Source: Fuerstiella sp. (GTDB taxonomy: Bacteria > Planctomycetota > Planctomycetia > Planctomycetales > Planctomycetaceae). From it: a stretch of DNA of 45,365 nt. Each line of letters begins with the position of its first letter. The first letter of the stretch is position 1. Shown here piece after piece: positions 32,951-41,389 of this stretch. The translations under genes and the position numbers were made by a program. A model generated the notes under the pieces. That model had not been told where the DNA came from, did not search any database, and was given only the letters and a program-made list of their open reading frames with translations. The stretch is taken from positions 1 through 45,365 of the forward strand of contig JALHMY010000080.1 in assembly GCA_022843805.1 (NCBI GenBank). The letters are read 5' to 3'.

Positions 32951-33709
32951 TCAGTTGGGCGACTTGCGAGGCTGCATGGCTGGCATTGTTCGATTGTCAT
33001 CCATTAACCTTGCCCGGGAAATCAGACGAACGAGCTCCGCCGTATTCGATACTCGCAGCTTCTGCATGATACGGGAACGATGCTTTTCCACAGTCTTTTC
33101 GCTGATTTGTGTAATCAGCGCGATGGCTTTGTTCGTATAGCCCTCAAACAGGAGATTCAGCACCTGGCATTCCCGTTCAGACAGAACGGAAAGCTGGCTG
33201 CGGGCTTCCACCATGTAACCAATCACTCGCTCCTGCAACTGACTGTCCAGTCCTGCACTAAACCGCACGAGTCTTCCGCTGGGAAGCCCCTCTTCCGTCA
33301 GCACCGCCGACCAGGTGACCTGAATATGCAGCCCGTCGTTACGAACAAGCGTTAGAGTGGCATCAGCCCCCGGCAAAATTCCCTTTGCAATGTCAACAAG
33401 AAAATCGTGTGCAAGTCCGAATGACTGAAATGACTGTTGAATTGCGTCCCCGTGAAGGTCCAGAGTCGCCGCCCCGCCCGGTGGAAAACGAGTTTGTATT
33501 CTCCAAAGCTTTAAGAATGCATCGGAACAACACGTAATCCGGCTTGTACCAAATGGAATAAAACACCACGCCGTTGGGTCGGAATGACACAGGCTGCGGA
33601 GCAGAATGGGTTCCAGCTGCCGATCTGAAAAGGATAAAGCCATGAATCTTTGCCAGCCAGTACGAAAGACGATTGTTGCTGGACACGCAGTCAGTCGGGG
33701 ATGCAGCAT
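32951..33709 (-). CDS. LuxR-type transcriptional regulator with PAS-like sensor region
   Basis: A 252-residue protein. The C-terminal LuxR/FixJ helix-turn-helix is clear: LSVLSERECQVLNLLFEGYTN, then KAIALITQISEKTVEKHRSRIMQKL (about 173-232), with the invariant Glu, Gly and KTVE..R pattern. The N-terminal 170 residues lack a receiver-domain pattern and look PAS-like, with AWCFIPFGTSRITCCSDAFLKLWRI and a TLVRNDGLHIQVTWSAVL strand pair. It may sense a small molecule or redox state directly. The start may be 33643 (MALSFSDRQLEP), because 33709 lacks a visible binding site. It is convergent with the HEAT gene and divergent from the pseudouridine synthase; targets unknown. Confidence 0.88.
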   Translation of the reverse strand: MLHPRLTACPATIVFRTGWQRFMALSFSDRQLEPILLRSLCHSDPTAWCFIPFGTSRITCCSDAFLKLWRIQTRFPPGGAATLDLHGDAIQQSFQSFGLAHDFLVDIAKGILPGADATLTLVRNDGLHIQVTWSAVLTEEGLPSGRLVRFSAGLDSQLQERVIGYMVEARSQLSVLSERECQVLNLLFEGYTNKAIALITQISEKTVEKHRSRIMQKLRVSNTAELVRLISRARLMDDNRTMPAMQPRKSPN

Positions 33710-33896
33710 GAAAATCGGGACAGGATGGGGGATAAGCCCCCTCGATTTGATTTCTTCAGGTCAATGAACAATTTACCGCACCACTTTCTGTCGCAAGCGT
33801 TCTATCGCACGACCGGCCAAAGACCGGACAAAAATATTTACAAAGCGGGTATTCCCCCATCTGCTTACCCGCCTCTGCCGGACAGTGGTTCCTGAA

Positions 33897-34688
33897 ATGC
33901 TCGAAAAATCAGCAATTATTTATGAGGATGAATGGCTGCTGGTCGTGCATAAGCCTTCTGCCGTACCCGTTCATAACTCCGAATGGGGAGATCGAAGCGG
34001 CCGATCACTCATTCAGATGGCGGCTTCTTACCTTGGACAGCGGGTGTCAGCAGTCCATCGACTGGATCGTCCTGCCTCCGGGCTGGTCATTCTGGCAAAG
34101 GACAGAGAAACCGCTGCAAACGCCGGCAGGGCTTTTCAACGTCGAACAGTCAGGAAAACCTATGTTGCCCTCGTCCGAGGATTCTGTGATGCCAGCGGCG
34201 TGATTGGCCTCCCACTGCCGCGTCATCATGGATCTCGTCCCAAAACCGGGCCTGAGATCTTGCTGGAGAGTGAAACAGCCTACAGAAGTGTACAAAAGTA
34301 TGAGCTGCCGTTTCAGTCCGACCGCTATCCCACCAGTCGACTGACCTTGCTGGCGGTTCAGCCCCTGACGGGACGCTGGCATCAGATTCGACGTCACCTG
34401 AATCGTGTGGCCCACCCGATTCTTGGTGACACAACTCACGGCGACAATACACAAAATCGCTTCTTTCGATGCCAGTTTGGGCTGCAGCGGCTGATGCTTG
34501 CCAGCACCGCTTTGGAAATTCAGCATCCTCGCACAATGGCTCCATTGCGTCTTGAGGCAACTCCGGAACACAGCTTTTTACAGGTCCTGGAGCATATTTC
34601 CGAATGGGCCGTGCCTCCGGTTAACAAAACCAGCTGGCATGGCAAAACGAATTTCGACGACACCTCATCTGCCAGTGGGCTTTCCTGA
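33897..34688 (+). CDS. RluA-family pseudouridine synthase
   Basis: This enzyme isomerises uridine to pseudouridine in rRNA or tRNA in the cytoplasm. The 263-residue protein carries the RluA motif HRLDRPASGLVILAKD with catalytic D57. It begins with the substrate-proximal IIYEDEWLLVVHKPSAVPVH and has KTYVALVRG, then LTGRWHQIRRHLNRVAHPILGDTTHG. It lacks an N-terminal S4 domain, as expected for the TruC/RluA-like short form; TruC-type tRNA modification is possible. ATG 33897 is preferred over GTG 33885. The DUF58 gene follows after 115 bp. Confidence 0.94.
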   Translation: MLEKSAIIYEDEWLLVVHKPSAVPVHNSEWGDRSGRSLIQMAASYLGQRVSAVHRLDRPASGLVILAKDRETAANAGRAFQRRTVRKTYVALVRGFCDASGVIGLPLPRHHGSRPKTGPEILLESETAYRSVQKYELPFQSDRYPTSRLTLLAVQPLTGRWHQIRRHLNRVAHPILGDTTHGDNTQNRFFRCQFGLQRLMLASTALEIQHPRTMAPLRLEATPEHSFLQVLEHISEWAVPPVNKTSWHGKTNFDDTSSASGLS

Positions 34689-34803
34689 AGCAGCGCCACA
34701 TGGGACACTGCGGAACAGTTTCAGTGTTGTCGACGACAGAAAATACATTCCCATTCCGCGGCTCGAGCGTGCTGCCAGCGGATGAAGTCCGAAATCGATT
34801 ACC

Positions 34804-35700
34804 ATGTCATCAGCGGAACAGTATCTCAAGCCCGAAGTCATTCAGAACATTGCCCGCCTGGACCTGCGTGCAAAGTTTATTGTAGAAGGCTTTCTGTCCG
34901 GGCTGCACGCAAGCCCGTTCCAGGGCTTCAGTGTCGAGTTCAGCGAACACCGGCGTTACAACCCAGGAGACGACCCCAAGGATATTGACTGGCAGGTTTT
35001 TGCCCGAACCGATCGAATCTATGTTAAGCGTTACCAGGCCGAGACGAACATTACGGGTTACATCCTGATGGATTTGTCCAGAAGCATGGCTTATACGTTT
35101 CGTCAGACCCTGACAAAGTTTGACTACGGAATCTGTCTTGCGGCAGCACTCAGCTATTTGATGATTCACCAGCAGGATCCAGTCGGTCTGATGACCTTTG
35201 ACGACCAGTTGCGGGCAAGTCTTCCGGCTCGCAGTCGCCGATCGCAGCTTGGCGATATACTGGCGCTGCTGCAGAAATGCCGGCCCTCGGGCAGCACCGA
35301 CATCGCGGGAAACCTGCGTCGCGTCGCCTCAATGATCCGTCATCGCAGCCTGATGATGATAATTTCAGACCTGCTGGCCGACCCGGAGCCCGTCATCGAC
35401 AGCCTGCGAATGCTCAGATTTGCCGGACACGACGTGATACTTTTTCATATTCTGGATGAAGCGGAGGTAACATTTCCGTTTTCCGGCAGTGTTGATCTGC
35501 TGGAGCCCGAGACGGAAGACCACGAGATCGTGGATGCGGCGTCCATTCGTTCGGATTATCTGGAAGCCCTGCGTGAACTGAGGGAACGTTACCGGGACGT
35601 GTGCATGAAAATTGGGGCCGACTACGTGGCTCTCGACACAAGTATGCCGTTTGACAAGGCACTTCTTGAATATCTCTTTCAGCGGCAGGCCCGCTTTTAG
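34804..35700 (+). CDS. DUF58 domain protein (vWA-like)
   Basis: A 298-residue DUF58 protein. It shows the family core GFSVEFSEHRRYNPGDDPKDIDWQVFARTD (about 41-70), then a von Willebrand A-like region with a MIDAS-type LMDLSRSM (88-95), followed by LTKFDYGICLAAALSYLM and the strand DVILFHILDEAEVTF. No membrane segment is present. DUF58 proteins usually sit beside a MoxR AAA ATPase and BatA-like vWA proteins. Here none is adjacent, so this copy is an orphan whose partner must be elsewhere. It ends 22 bp before the next gene. Confidence 0.93.
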   Translation: MSSAEQYLKPEVIQNIARLDLRAKFIVEGFLSGLHASPFQGFSVEFSEHRRYNPGDDPKDIDWQVFARTDRIYVKRYQAETNITGYILMDLSRSMAYTFRQTLTKFDYGICLAAALSYLMIHQQDPVGLMTFDDQLRASLPARSRRSQLGDILALLQKCRPSGSTDIAGNLRRVASMIRHRSLMMIISDLLADPEPVIDSLRMLRFAGHDVILFHILDEAEVTFPFSGSVDLLEPETEDHEIVDAASIRSDYLEALRELRERYRDVCMKIGADYVALDTSMPFDKALLEYLFQRQARF

Positions 35701-35722
35701 GACGTGGAAGACCAACTTAACC

Positions 35723-36874
35723 ATGACTGATCTGAACGCCGAACAGGGCAGTTCGACGCTGACATCAGATTCCGATGTTCGTGTCGCCTTCTGGAATGTG
35801 CAGAATCTTTTCGATGTCGAGATTTCTTCAATCGCTGCAGAACTGGAATATACTCCGGTTTGCGGCTGGGACCGCAATGCGTTCGACGTAAAGATCCGCA
35901 ACGTCGCCGAAGTTATTCGTTCGATGTTTGACGGAAACGGGCCGGATCTGCTGGGGCTTTGTGAGGTCGAAAATGAACGAGTTGCCCGGCACCTTCTGCG
36001 GGAAATCGGACGTCCCGATTATCAGCTGGCAATCCCCGTTCAGCCAGCCGGTCACGCACTGGATACTGTCCTGATCTATTCTGACCGTCACTTTGAAATC
36101 GAAGCATCACGGACCCGGGGACATGTGGTCCATCAGCGTTTTCCCACTAACGATATCCTTGAAGTCCATCTGACGCTGAAATCCTCGGGCGCTGACATTA
36201 TGGTTCTGGTGAACCACTGGCCGTCACGCCGTCCCGACCGTCGTGATACCGAAGCTTTTCGCGTCACGGCAGCCAGCTCATGCCGCCAGATTGTTCACAG
36301 TTATCTCCGACTGGGTCGCCGGGAGTATCTGGATTTGCAGGACAGTCAGGTGTCACTGTTTCACCTGAACGATCTGTGGAATCGAAATATACTGATCATG
36401 GGAGATTTGAATGATGAACCATGGAGTACAAGCGTCAAGTCTTCGCTCGGTGCCGAATTCAGCCTTGAAGCCATGCATGAGTCAATTGAGATGACCCGAA
36501 ACTCACTGCCGTCATGGAAAATGTACTCCAACCGGGCGGCGGCATTGTTCAACCCGGTGTGGTCTCTGATTCAACCGGATCAGGGGACGGCGTATTCGGG
36601 CGAATCGTCTCACTCCGCGATTCTTCGCGACCAGATGATTCTGTCACGGGGCCTTTGTCTGGGCATGCAGGGACTTAAGCTGCGACCGGCTTCAGGACTG
36701 CCTGAAGTGCGGATCCTGCGTCCGAAAATCATGACCAGTCAGACAAACCGTCCCATAGCATTTCGGCTGGATAACCACACAGGCTACAGCGATCATTTTC
36801 CGATTGCCGCAACTCTGCAGATTGCGACTCCGGACAGAGGTGCAGCGATCCACGAAAAAAGCCCGGCTCACTGA
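35723..36874 (+). CDS. Endonuclease/exonuclease/phosphatase (EEP) family protein
   Basis: A 383-residue metal-dependent phosphoesterase or nuclease. The EEP motifs appear in order: VAFWNVQNLFD (N25), LLGLCEVEN (E81), VNHWPSR (H165), IMGDLNDEP (D228, N230) and GYSDHFPI (final Asp-His pair). No signal peptide or membrane segment is visible, so a cytoplasmic enzyme is expected. The longer in-frame start at 35612 would overlap the DUF58 gene by 89 bases, so ATG 35723 is chosen. The TGA stop lies in the loop of the following terminator. The actual substrate (nucleic acid, phospholipid headgroup or inositol phosphate) is not determinable. Confidence 0.9.
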   Translation: MTDLNAEQGSSTLTSDSDVRVAFWNVQNLFDVEISSIAAELEYTPVCGWDRNAFDVKIRNVAEVIRSMFDGNGPDLLGLCEVENERVARHLLREIGRPDYQLAIPVQPAGHALDTVLIYSDRHFEIEASRTRGHVVHQRFPTNDILEVHLTLKSSGADIMVLVNHWPSRRPDRRDTEAFRVTAASSCRQIVHSYLRLGRREYLDLQDSQVSLFHLNDLWNRNILIMGDLNDEPWSTSVKSSLGAEFSLEAMHESIEMTRNSLPSWKMYSNRAAALFNPVWSLIQPDQGTAYSGESSHSAILRDQMILSRGLCLGMQGLKLRPASGLPEVRILRPKIMTSQTNRPIAFRLDNHTGYSDHFPIAATLQIATPDRGAAIHEKSPAH

Positions 36875-36886
36875 GAGCCGGGCTTT
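36858..36886 (+). terminator. Rho-independent terminator overlapping the EEP gene stop
   Basis: AAAGCCCGGCTC (36858-36869) pairs perfectly with GAGCCGGGCTTT (36875-36886) around a five-base loop. The stop codon TGA (36872-36874) is in the loop, so the last codons form the left arm. The flanking A run and TTT suit termination in either direction. Confidence 0.8.
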
Positions 36887-36912
36887 AGAACCCCTAACAA
36901 AACCTGCGTGAG

Positions 36913-37058
36913 CCGCGACGTTTGTGGTTGCGTTTCAGGCAAGGAGTGAGGAAGAGACGGGACACCCCGTCGATGACGAATGACGAAGCCTGAGACCCAA
37001 CCACAAACGTCCCGGAGGGTTGTGTCGAGAGCGGTCGATCTGCGGCGTCATCACTCCT
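36913..37058. repeat. Long imperfect inverted repeat, possible structured RNA or mobile remnant
   Basis: A 24-base arm at 36917-36940 (GACGTTTGTGGTTG...TTCAGGC) pairs with 36988-37011 with two mismatches. The pairing continues outward with CCG (36913-36915) and CGG (37013-37015). Inside is a perfect hairpin GACGGG (36956-36961) / CCCGTC (36966-36971) with loop ACAC. AGGAGTGA (36942-36949) is the exact reverse complement of 37051-37058, a pairing that would cross the main stem as in a pseudoknot. It lies between convergent genes. There is no open frame, transposase or typical T run. Confidence 0.6.
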
Positions 37059-37092
37059 CGACGACATTTGTCGCCATCAGGTCCATTGCAGC

Positions 37093-39204
37093 TTAGTGTT
37101 TAAAGGCACGTTTTGGCTTGGCCGCATTCGATTTGTTCTTGCCGCCCGGACCACGACGCGGGCCGGCATTTCCGGCCGACTGGCTGCGATCGTTGCTTCG
37201 GGGACGACTGGACCGGGAACCCGGTCGAACAGCGGGTGTTCGAGCGTCGGCATGTGCAGCACGCCGTGAAGTTTCTCTGGCGTCCTGAGTTCGGGTGATT
37301 CTCAGGTGTCGTCCGAGAACAATCACGTCCTTCAGACCCCGGAAAATCTCCATCGGCATGCCTTCCGGAAGGTCCACAAAACTGTGATCCTCACGGATAT
37401 CGATGCGTCCGATATTCTTTGAATCCAGGCCTGCCTCATTGGCGATGGCACCGACGATGTTGCCTGGCTTCACGCCGTGTTCATGCCCAACCTCAACGCG
37501 ATACGTTTCCATTCCGGCCTCGGACCCCGAATTTCCGCGTCGAGGTTTGGGGGGCCGCTGTTCAAAACTGTCTGCCGGAAAACCATCCGCCGGACGTTTT
37601 CGTGCTGCTCCGGGACTGCCTGCATCCCGACTGCTGAAATCCGAAGGCGTCGATTCGTTTCCGGACGCCTTCACGGCCTGTTCCGGTGAGGAATGCCTTA
37701 CCGGTCGATGTTCAAAGACCAAGGGTTCAGCTTCAGCAGGCCCCACCGGCGAAATTCGATGGTTACTGCGGGAGTCATGTCGACCATCGGGCCGACGTTC
37801 ATGACGGTCACGTCCTCGTGCATCCCGCGGATCTTCACGACGAGCCCGTTCGGGCCGTCGATGCTCTTCCAGGAGAAACGGGCGATCACCGAACATAATC
37901 ACGGCCACAGCAGCAGCCACATCCTCCGCCGATGCTCCGGATTCCTGCTGAATTTCTGCCAGTACTGACTTGAAGACCTGCATTTTGGGTGAGGTCATCG
38001 CATCTGCCACCTGCTTTCGCAAATCGGCCTTTCGGCGAGCATTGACAGCGGCCGCTGTAGGGAACTGCATCTCCGCAATTGGCTGTCGTGTATCACGTTC
38101 AAGTCCGCGAAGATAGCGGCGTTCGTGCGGGGTCAGAAACAGGATCGCTTCTCCCTGTCGTCCGGCACGGCCCGTACGTCCGATGCGGTGAATCCATGCT
38201 TCCGAATCGTGCGGCAGGTCATAGTTGATCACATGGCTGATTCGCTGCACATCGAGACCACGAGCCGCCACATCGGTGGCGACAAGAATATCCAGCTTGC
38301 CGTTTCGCAGCTGCTCAATCGTATGTTCCCGCTGTTTCTGCACAATATCGCCATTAATGGCAACAGCCGAAAATCCATGCTCAATCAGTTCATCGGCAAC
38401 ACGCAGCGTCGTTTCCTTGGTCTTTGTGAAGACAATCACGCCATCCGTATTTTCTGTTTCCAGAATCCGAATCAGAGCGCCCGTTTTTTCACGATGGGAT
38501 GTCAGAAGATAACGCGGACGAATCGTTGCGGAAATCGATGTTTCGGAACGTATCGTTACGGTTGCAGGGTTACGCAGATGCTCGCTGGCAATTCGTCGAA
38601 TTGGTTCGGGCATGGTTGCAGAAAACAGCGCGATCTGTCGCTCGGCCGGAGTCTGCTCCAAAATCCATTTCACATCGTCCACGAAACCCATTCGCAGCAT
38701 TTCGTCTGCTTCGTCCAGAACCAGACACTTCAGATTATCCAGTGTCAGCGTGCCGCGCCGCATATGATCCATGACTCGCCCGGGTGTACCCACAACAACA
38801 TGCACACCACGTTTTAGTTCACGAATCTGATTGTAATACGAGGCTCCTCCATAGATTGGTTGAATATTCAGTCCCGGCAGATTCTCTCCGTAGGTTGAGA
38901 ACGAAACGGCCACCTGCATGGCCAGCTCCCGGGTGGGCGCCAGAACCAGAACCTGAGTTGCCCGGCTGGAAAGATCCAGTCGGGAAAGCAGCGGCAGGGC
39001 AAACGCGGCCGTCTTGCCGGTACCAGTACTCGCCTGACCAAGAACATCTCGCCCTTCCAGGAGGAAAGGAATTGTCTGAGCCTGAATAGGCGTTGGTACG
39101 GTATAGCCCTTGCTGTCGACGGCAGCCTGGACCCTTTCCTGTAAACCGAGGGACTGAAAGGACGTTTCAGATGCAACAGAAATCACTGACATAAGCTCCG
39201 ACAT
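37093..39204 (-). CDS. deaD: DEAD-box ATP-dependent RNA helicase (DeaD/CsdA type)
   Basis: A 703-residue RNA helicase for ribosome assembly or RNA turnover, often cold-induced in bacteria. Visible motifs are the Q-motif region FQSLGL with PTPIQAQTIP (37-46), motif I ASTGTGKT (58-65), PTRELA, TPGRVMDH, motif II DEAD (164-167), motif III SAT, IVFTKTKET, DVAARGLD and HRIGRTGRAGRQG. After the helicase core come an Arg/Asp-rich disordered stretch (about 445-590, for example RRPERARREDPRDARGRDRH) and a DbpA-like RNA-binding domain (about 592-665, with GAIANEAGL and FVDLPEGM). A basic tail ends KPKRAFKH. A second Met at 39192 is an alternative start. Confidence 0.94.
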   Translation of the reverse strand: MSELMSVISVASETSFQSLGLQERVQAAVDSKGYTVPTPIQAQTIPFLLEGRDVLGQASTGTGKTAAFALPLLSRLDLSSRATQVLVLAPTRELAMQVAVSFSTYGENLPGLNIQPIYGGASYYNQIRELKRGVHVVVGTPGRVMDHMRRGTLTLDNLKCLVLDEADEMLRMGFVDDVKWILEQTPAERQIALFSATMPEPIRRIASEHLRNPATVTIRSETSISATIRPRYLLTSHREKTGALIRILETENTDGVIVFTKTKETTLRVADELIEHGFSAVAINGDIVQKQREHTIEQLRNGKLDILVATDVAARGLDVQRISHVINYDLPHDSEAWIHRIGRTGRAGRQGEAILFLTPHERRYLRGLERDTRQPIAEMQFPTAAAVNARRKADLRKQVADAMTSPKMQVFKSVLAEIQQESGASAEDVAAAVAVIMFGDRPFLLEEHRRPERARREDPRDARGRDRHERRPDGRHDSRSNHRISPVGPAEAEPLVFEHRPVRHSSPEQAVKASGNESTPSDFSSRDAGSPGAARKRPADGFPADSFEQRPPKPRRGNSGSEAGMETYRVEVGHEHGVKPGNIVGAIANEAGLDSKNIGRIDIREDHSFVDLPEGMPMEIFRGLKDVIVLGRHLRITRTQDARETSRRAAHADARTPAVRPGSRSSRPRSNDRSQSAGNAGPRRGPGGKNKSNAAKPKRAFKH

Positions 39205-39880
39205 TCTGGCTCAAGCGCAAACACAGGGCGTTCGGTGAGCGCAACGGATTCACGGACCAAAAAAAGTCCGCTAATCAGCTACTTCACGCGACAAAACAGG
39301 CCTCACAGAGCAGAACAAACGATGTTCACTGCTCCTGACGGACCGAACAGCGGGCGGGATGGGTAAAGAGTAGGGCAAAAGGCCACTGCCAGACTGCGAT
39401 TCCTGCCGGAAGCGTATTCGCACCAGACCCCATCTGCTCCGCCACAATTTCACCTGCAGACTTGCGGCAGGTGCACCTGTCCGCCATTCCGGCGGATGCG
39501 TTCCCGATGATACTTCGAGTTTCGGTTGCGAAAAACTTCAATTCCCGGTTCGATCCACAGCACTCTCAGGTGCTGTCAATCAATAACCTGTTGAGAACAA
39601 TACCGAAGAACTCCCAGGATTTCGAGCTGTATTTCTGCAAACCGGCCTGAAACTCCCCGTTTCGGGCTCCTGGGAAAACCAATAGAACAGCTGTTCGGAT
39701 CAGGCAGGAAGGCGGCGGTAAATCCGCCGTTCGATTGCTTATATCACCTGTCGGGTGGCCTGCTGCCCCGTTTTCGCATGCAATGGTTGGGAACGCCCTT
39801 ACAGCAACCCGAAAAAGAAAACTTGCATTGATTTGGAAAAATCGGCAGACTCTTCTGAGAATGAGGGGAGAATCGACTCG
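39205..39880. other. Large divergent intergenic region with GC hairpins
   Basis: This stretch of 676 bp lies between the helicase (minus) and the C39-DUF952 gene (plus), with no convincing frame. It holds several small hairpins: CACCTGC (39451-39457) / GCAGGTG (39467-39473), TCCGCC (39480-39485) / GGCGGA (39491-39496), and CGGCGG (39713-39718) / CCGCCG (39724-39729) with loop TAAAT. It is long enough for a leader RNA of the helicase, but nothing specific is recognised. Confidence 0.5.
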
Positions 39881-41131
39881 ATGGCCGATCTGTACCTGAG
39901 TCTTGGACTGATGATTTTGCTTTGCCTTGCGGCAGGGATCGCAGGAGCGAGGATCGCTCTCCGGTCTAACCCGCGGTCTCAGCTGCTCTTCCAGCTCCTC
40001 GCCGGACTGCTGATGGCTGTCTATATGGTCTTTCTCTGGGACCGCCCGGTTCTCACCCGCTGGCTGCCATGGTCCGCCGCGCTGGTGCTGGGAAACTGGC
40101 TTCCTGTGCTGGCCTGTTTCTTCGTCGGAAACTGTTCGGGAAACTGTCAGATACCACGAATCCGCCGAAGTGTTCTGACGTTTGTCACGTATGGACTGTC
40201 CCTGTATTCGCTGTACAGTCCTGTCACCGGAGATCCGCCTCTGTGTATCTCTCAGCAAAATACAAAGACGCTGCTGATACAAACCAGCGAAGAAACCTGC
40301 TCGCCGGCATCGGCCGCATCTCTGCTGAGAATTCATGGAATTCACGCGAGTGAAGGGGAAATGGCACGATTATGCCTGACGCGCGGCGGAACTCACTGGC
40401 TGGGTGTTTTTCGAGGATTAAAGCTGAAAGTGGCAGGAACCGGCTGGGATGTTGTCGCTGAAGAATTTGAACTGACTCGGGATTTTCAGAAAGCCAGACT
40501 TACCCCCGGCGTCCTGTCCATTGCCTTCAGCGCTCGTTCGGGATCACCGTTGGTAGCCAGCGGCTTTTCAACTCAACAGGGTCACAGTGTGGTATTGCTC
40601 GGAAATACGGCCAGTGGCGAACTCCGCGTGTTCGACCCGTCGCCTGAATTTGGCTTCGAAACATGGAACCGGGAATTTTTGAAACAGGTGGAGAGTGCTG
40701 TCCTGTTCCGACTCGTCCCGAAAACGCCCCTCGTTCTGCAACAAAGTGAGGTACCGTCAGTGACCGCCGAATCAAATGGTGTACACATCTATAAAATCTG
40801 TTCGGCGGCAGAATGGCGGGATGCCTTAAAAAACGGAGTCTATTCGGGTTCTCAGGCGGACCGGGAAGACGGTTTTATACATTTTTCCGCAATCCATCAG
40901 GTTCATGAAACTGCCAGGAAACACTTTTCTGGAAAGCCCGATCTCGTTCTGATTAAGGTGCTCGCGCGAGATCTGGGAAACGCCCTGCGATGGGAACCCT
41001 CCCGCGGCGGAGACCTGTTTCCTCATCTTTACGGAACATTCCCCACCGAAAAGGCCGTTTCCGTGTTTCCTGTTGTCACCAGACCGGACGGAGAGGTTGT
41101 AATTCCCTGCGATTCTCCGGAATTACAATAA
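39881..41131 (+). CDS. Membrane-anchored C39-like cysteine protease fused to DUF952
   Basis: A 416-residue protein with three parts. Residues 1-118 contain about four hydrophobic segments (4-25, 35-52, 62-83, 97-115). Residues about 130-280 look like a C39-family peptidase: candidate catalytic C140 in EETCSPASAASLL, H235 in QQGHSVVLLG and D252 in VFDPSP, spaced as in that fold. Residues about 301-405 match DUF952: HIYKICSAAEW, DGFIHFSAIHQV, KPDLVLIKV, LRWEPSRGGDLFPHLYG. C39 domains usually cleave double-glycine leaders; no bacteriocin gene or ABC partner is adjacent here. The 42 in-frame residues before ATG 39881 are atypical, so this start is preferred. The pairing of a protease with DUF952 is unusual to me. 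Confidence 0.85.
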   Translation: MADLYLSLGLMILLCLAAGIAGARIALRSNPRSQLLFQLLAGLLMAVYMVFLWDRPVLTRWLPWSAALVLGNWLPVLACFFVGNCSGNCQIPRIRRSVLTFVTYGLSLYSLYSPVTGDPPLCISQQNTKTLLIQTSEETCSPASAASLLRIHGIHASEGEMARLCLTRGGTHWLGVFRGLKLKVAGTGWDVVAEEFELTRDFQKARLTPGVLSIAFSARSGSPLVASGFSTQQGHSVVLLGNTASGELRVFDPSPEFGFETWNREFLKQVESAVLFRLVPKTPLVLQQSEVPSVTAESNGVHIYKICSAAEWRDALKNGVYSGSQADREDGFIHFSAIHQVHETARKHFSGKPDLVLIKVLARDLGNALRWEPSRGGDLFPHLYGTFPTEKAVSVFPVVTRPDGEVVIPCDSPELQ

Positions 41132-41222
41132 AACGAAAAAATACCTTTCTGACCGTGGCGGATCGCTCGCCAGAATTCCGCTCCTCATAAAAACGGCCGC
41201 GGAAATGAAACTGGACGCTGCG

Positions 41223-41261
41223 AAAGGATTGTTCACCCAGATTGTGAATCCCTTTCCTTTT
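41223..41261 (+). terminator. Possible terminator after the C39-DUF952 gene
   Basis: TTCAC (41232-41236) pairs with GTGAA (41244-41248), and GGA and AAA beyond pair with TCC and TTT across small bulges. A pyrimidine run with CCTTTT follows. The stem is interrupted, so this is a moderate call. The rest of the 41132-41389 gap is featureless apart from an AT-rich patch at 41276-41290 that could hold the promoter of the matrixin gene. Confidence 0.35.
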
Positions 41262-41389
41262 GATGCGGCACGCTTTACTATATTTATAGTTACAGTTCGC
41301 TGACACCTTTCCTTCGGGCCAGGCAAGGTCTTGCCAGCACAGCATGATTGCTGCTTCGTCAGGAAACTCTGGACTTCGGGAAAGATTGA

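Noticed and set aside
36890..37060. Integron attC site suggested by CTAACAA near 36894 and the folded repeat
   Set aside because: No matching GTTRRRY core is found at the other side, no integrase gene is present, and the arms are far more complementary than a typical attC.
39881..41131. Bacteriocin processing/export locus
   Set aside because: The C39-like domain is present, but there is no ABC ATPase domain, no double-glycine peptide gene and no immunity gene nearby.
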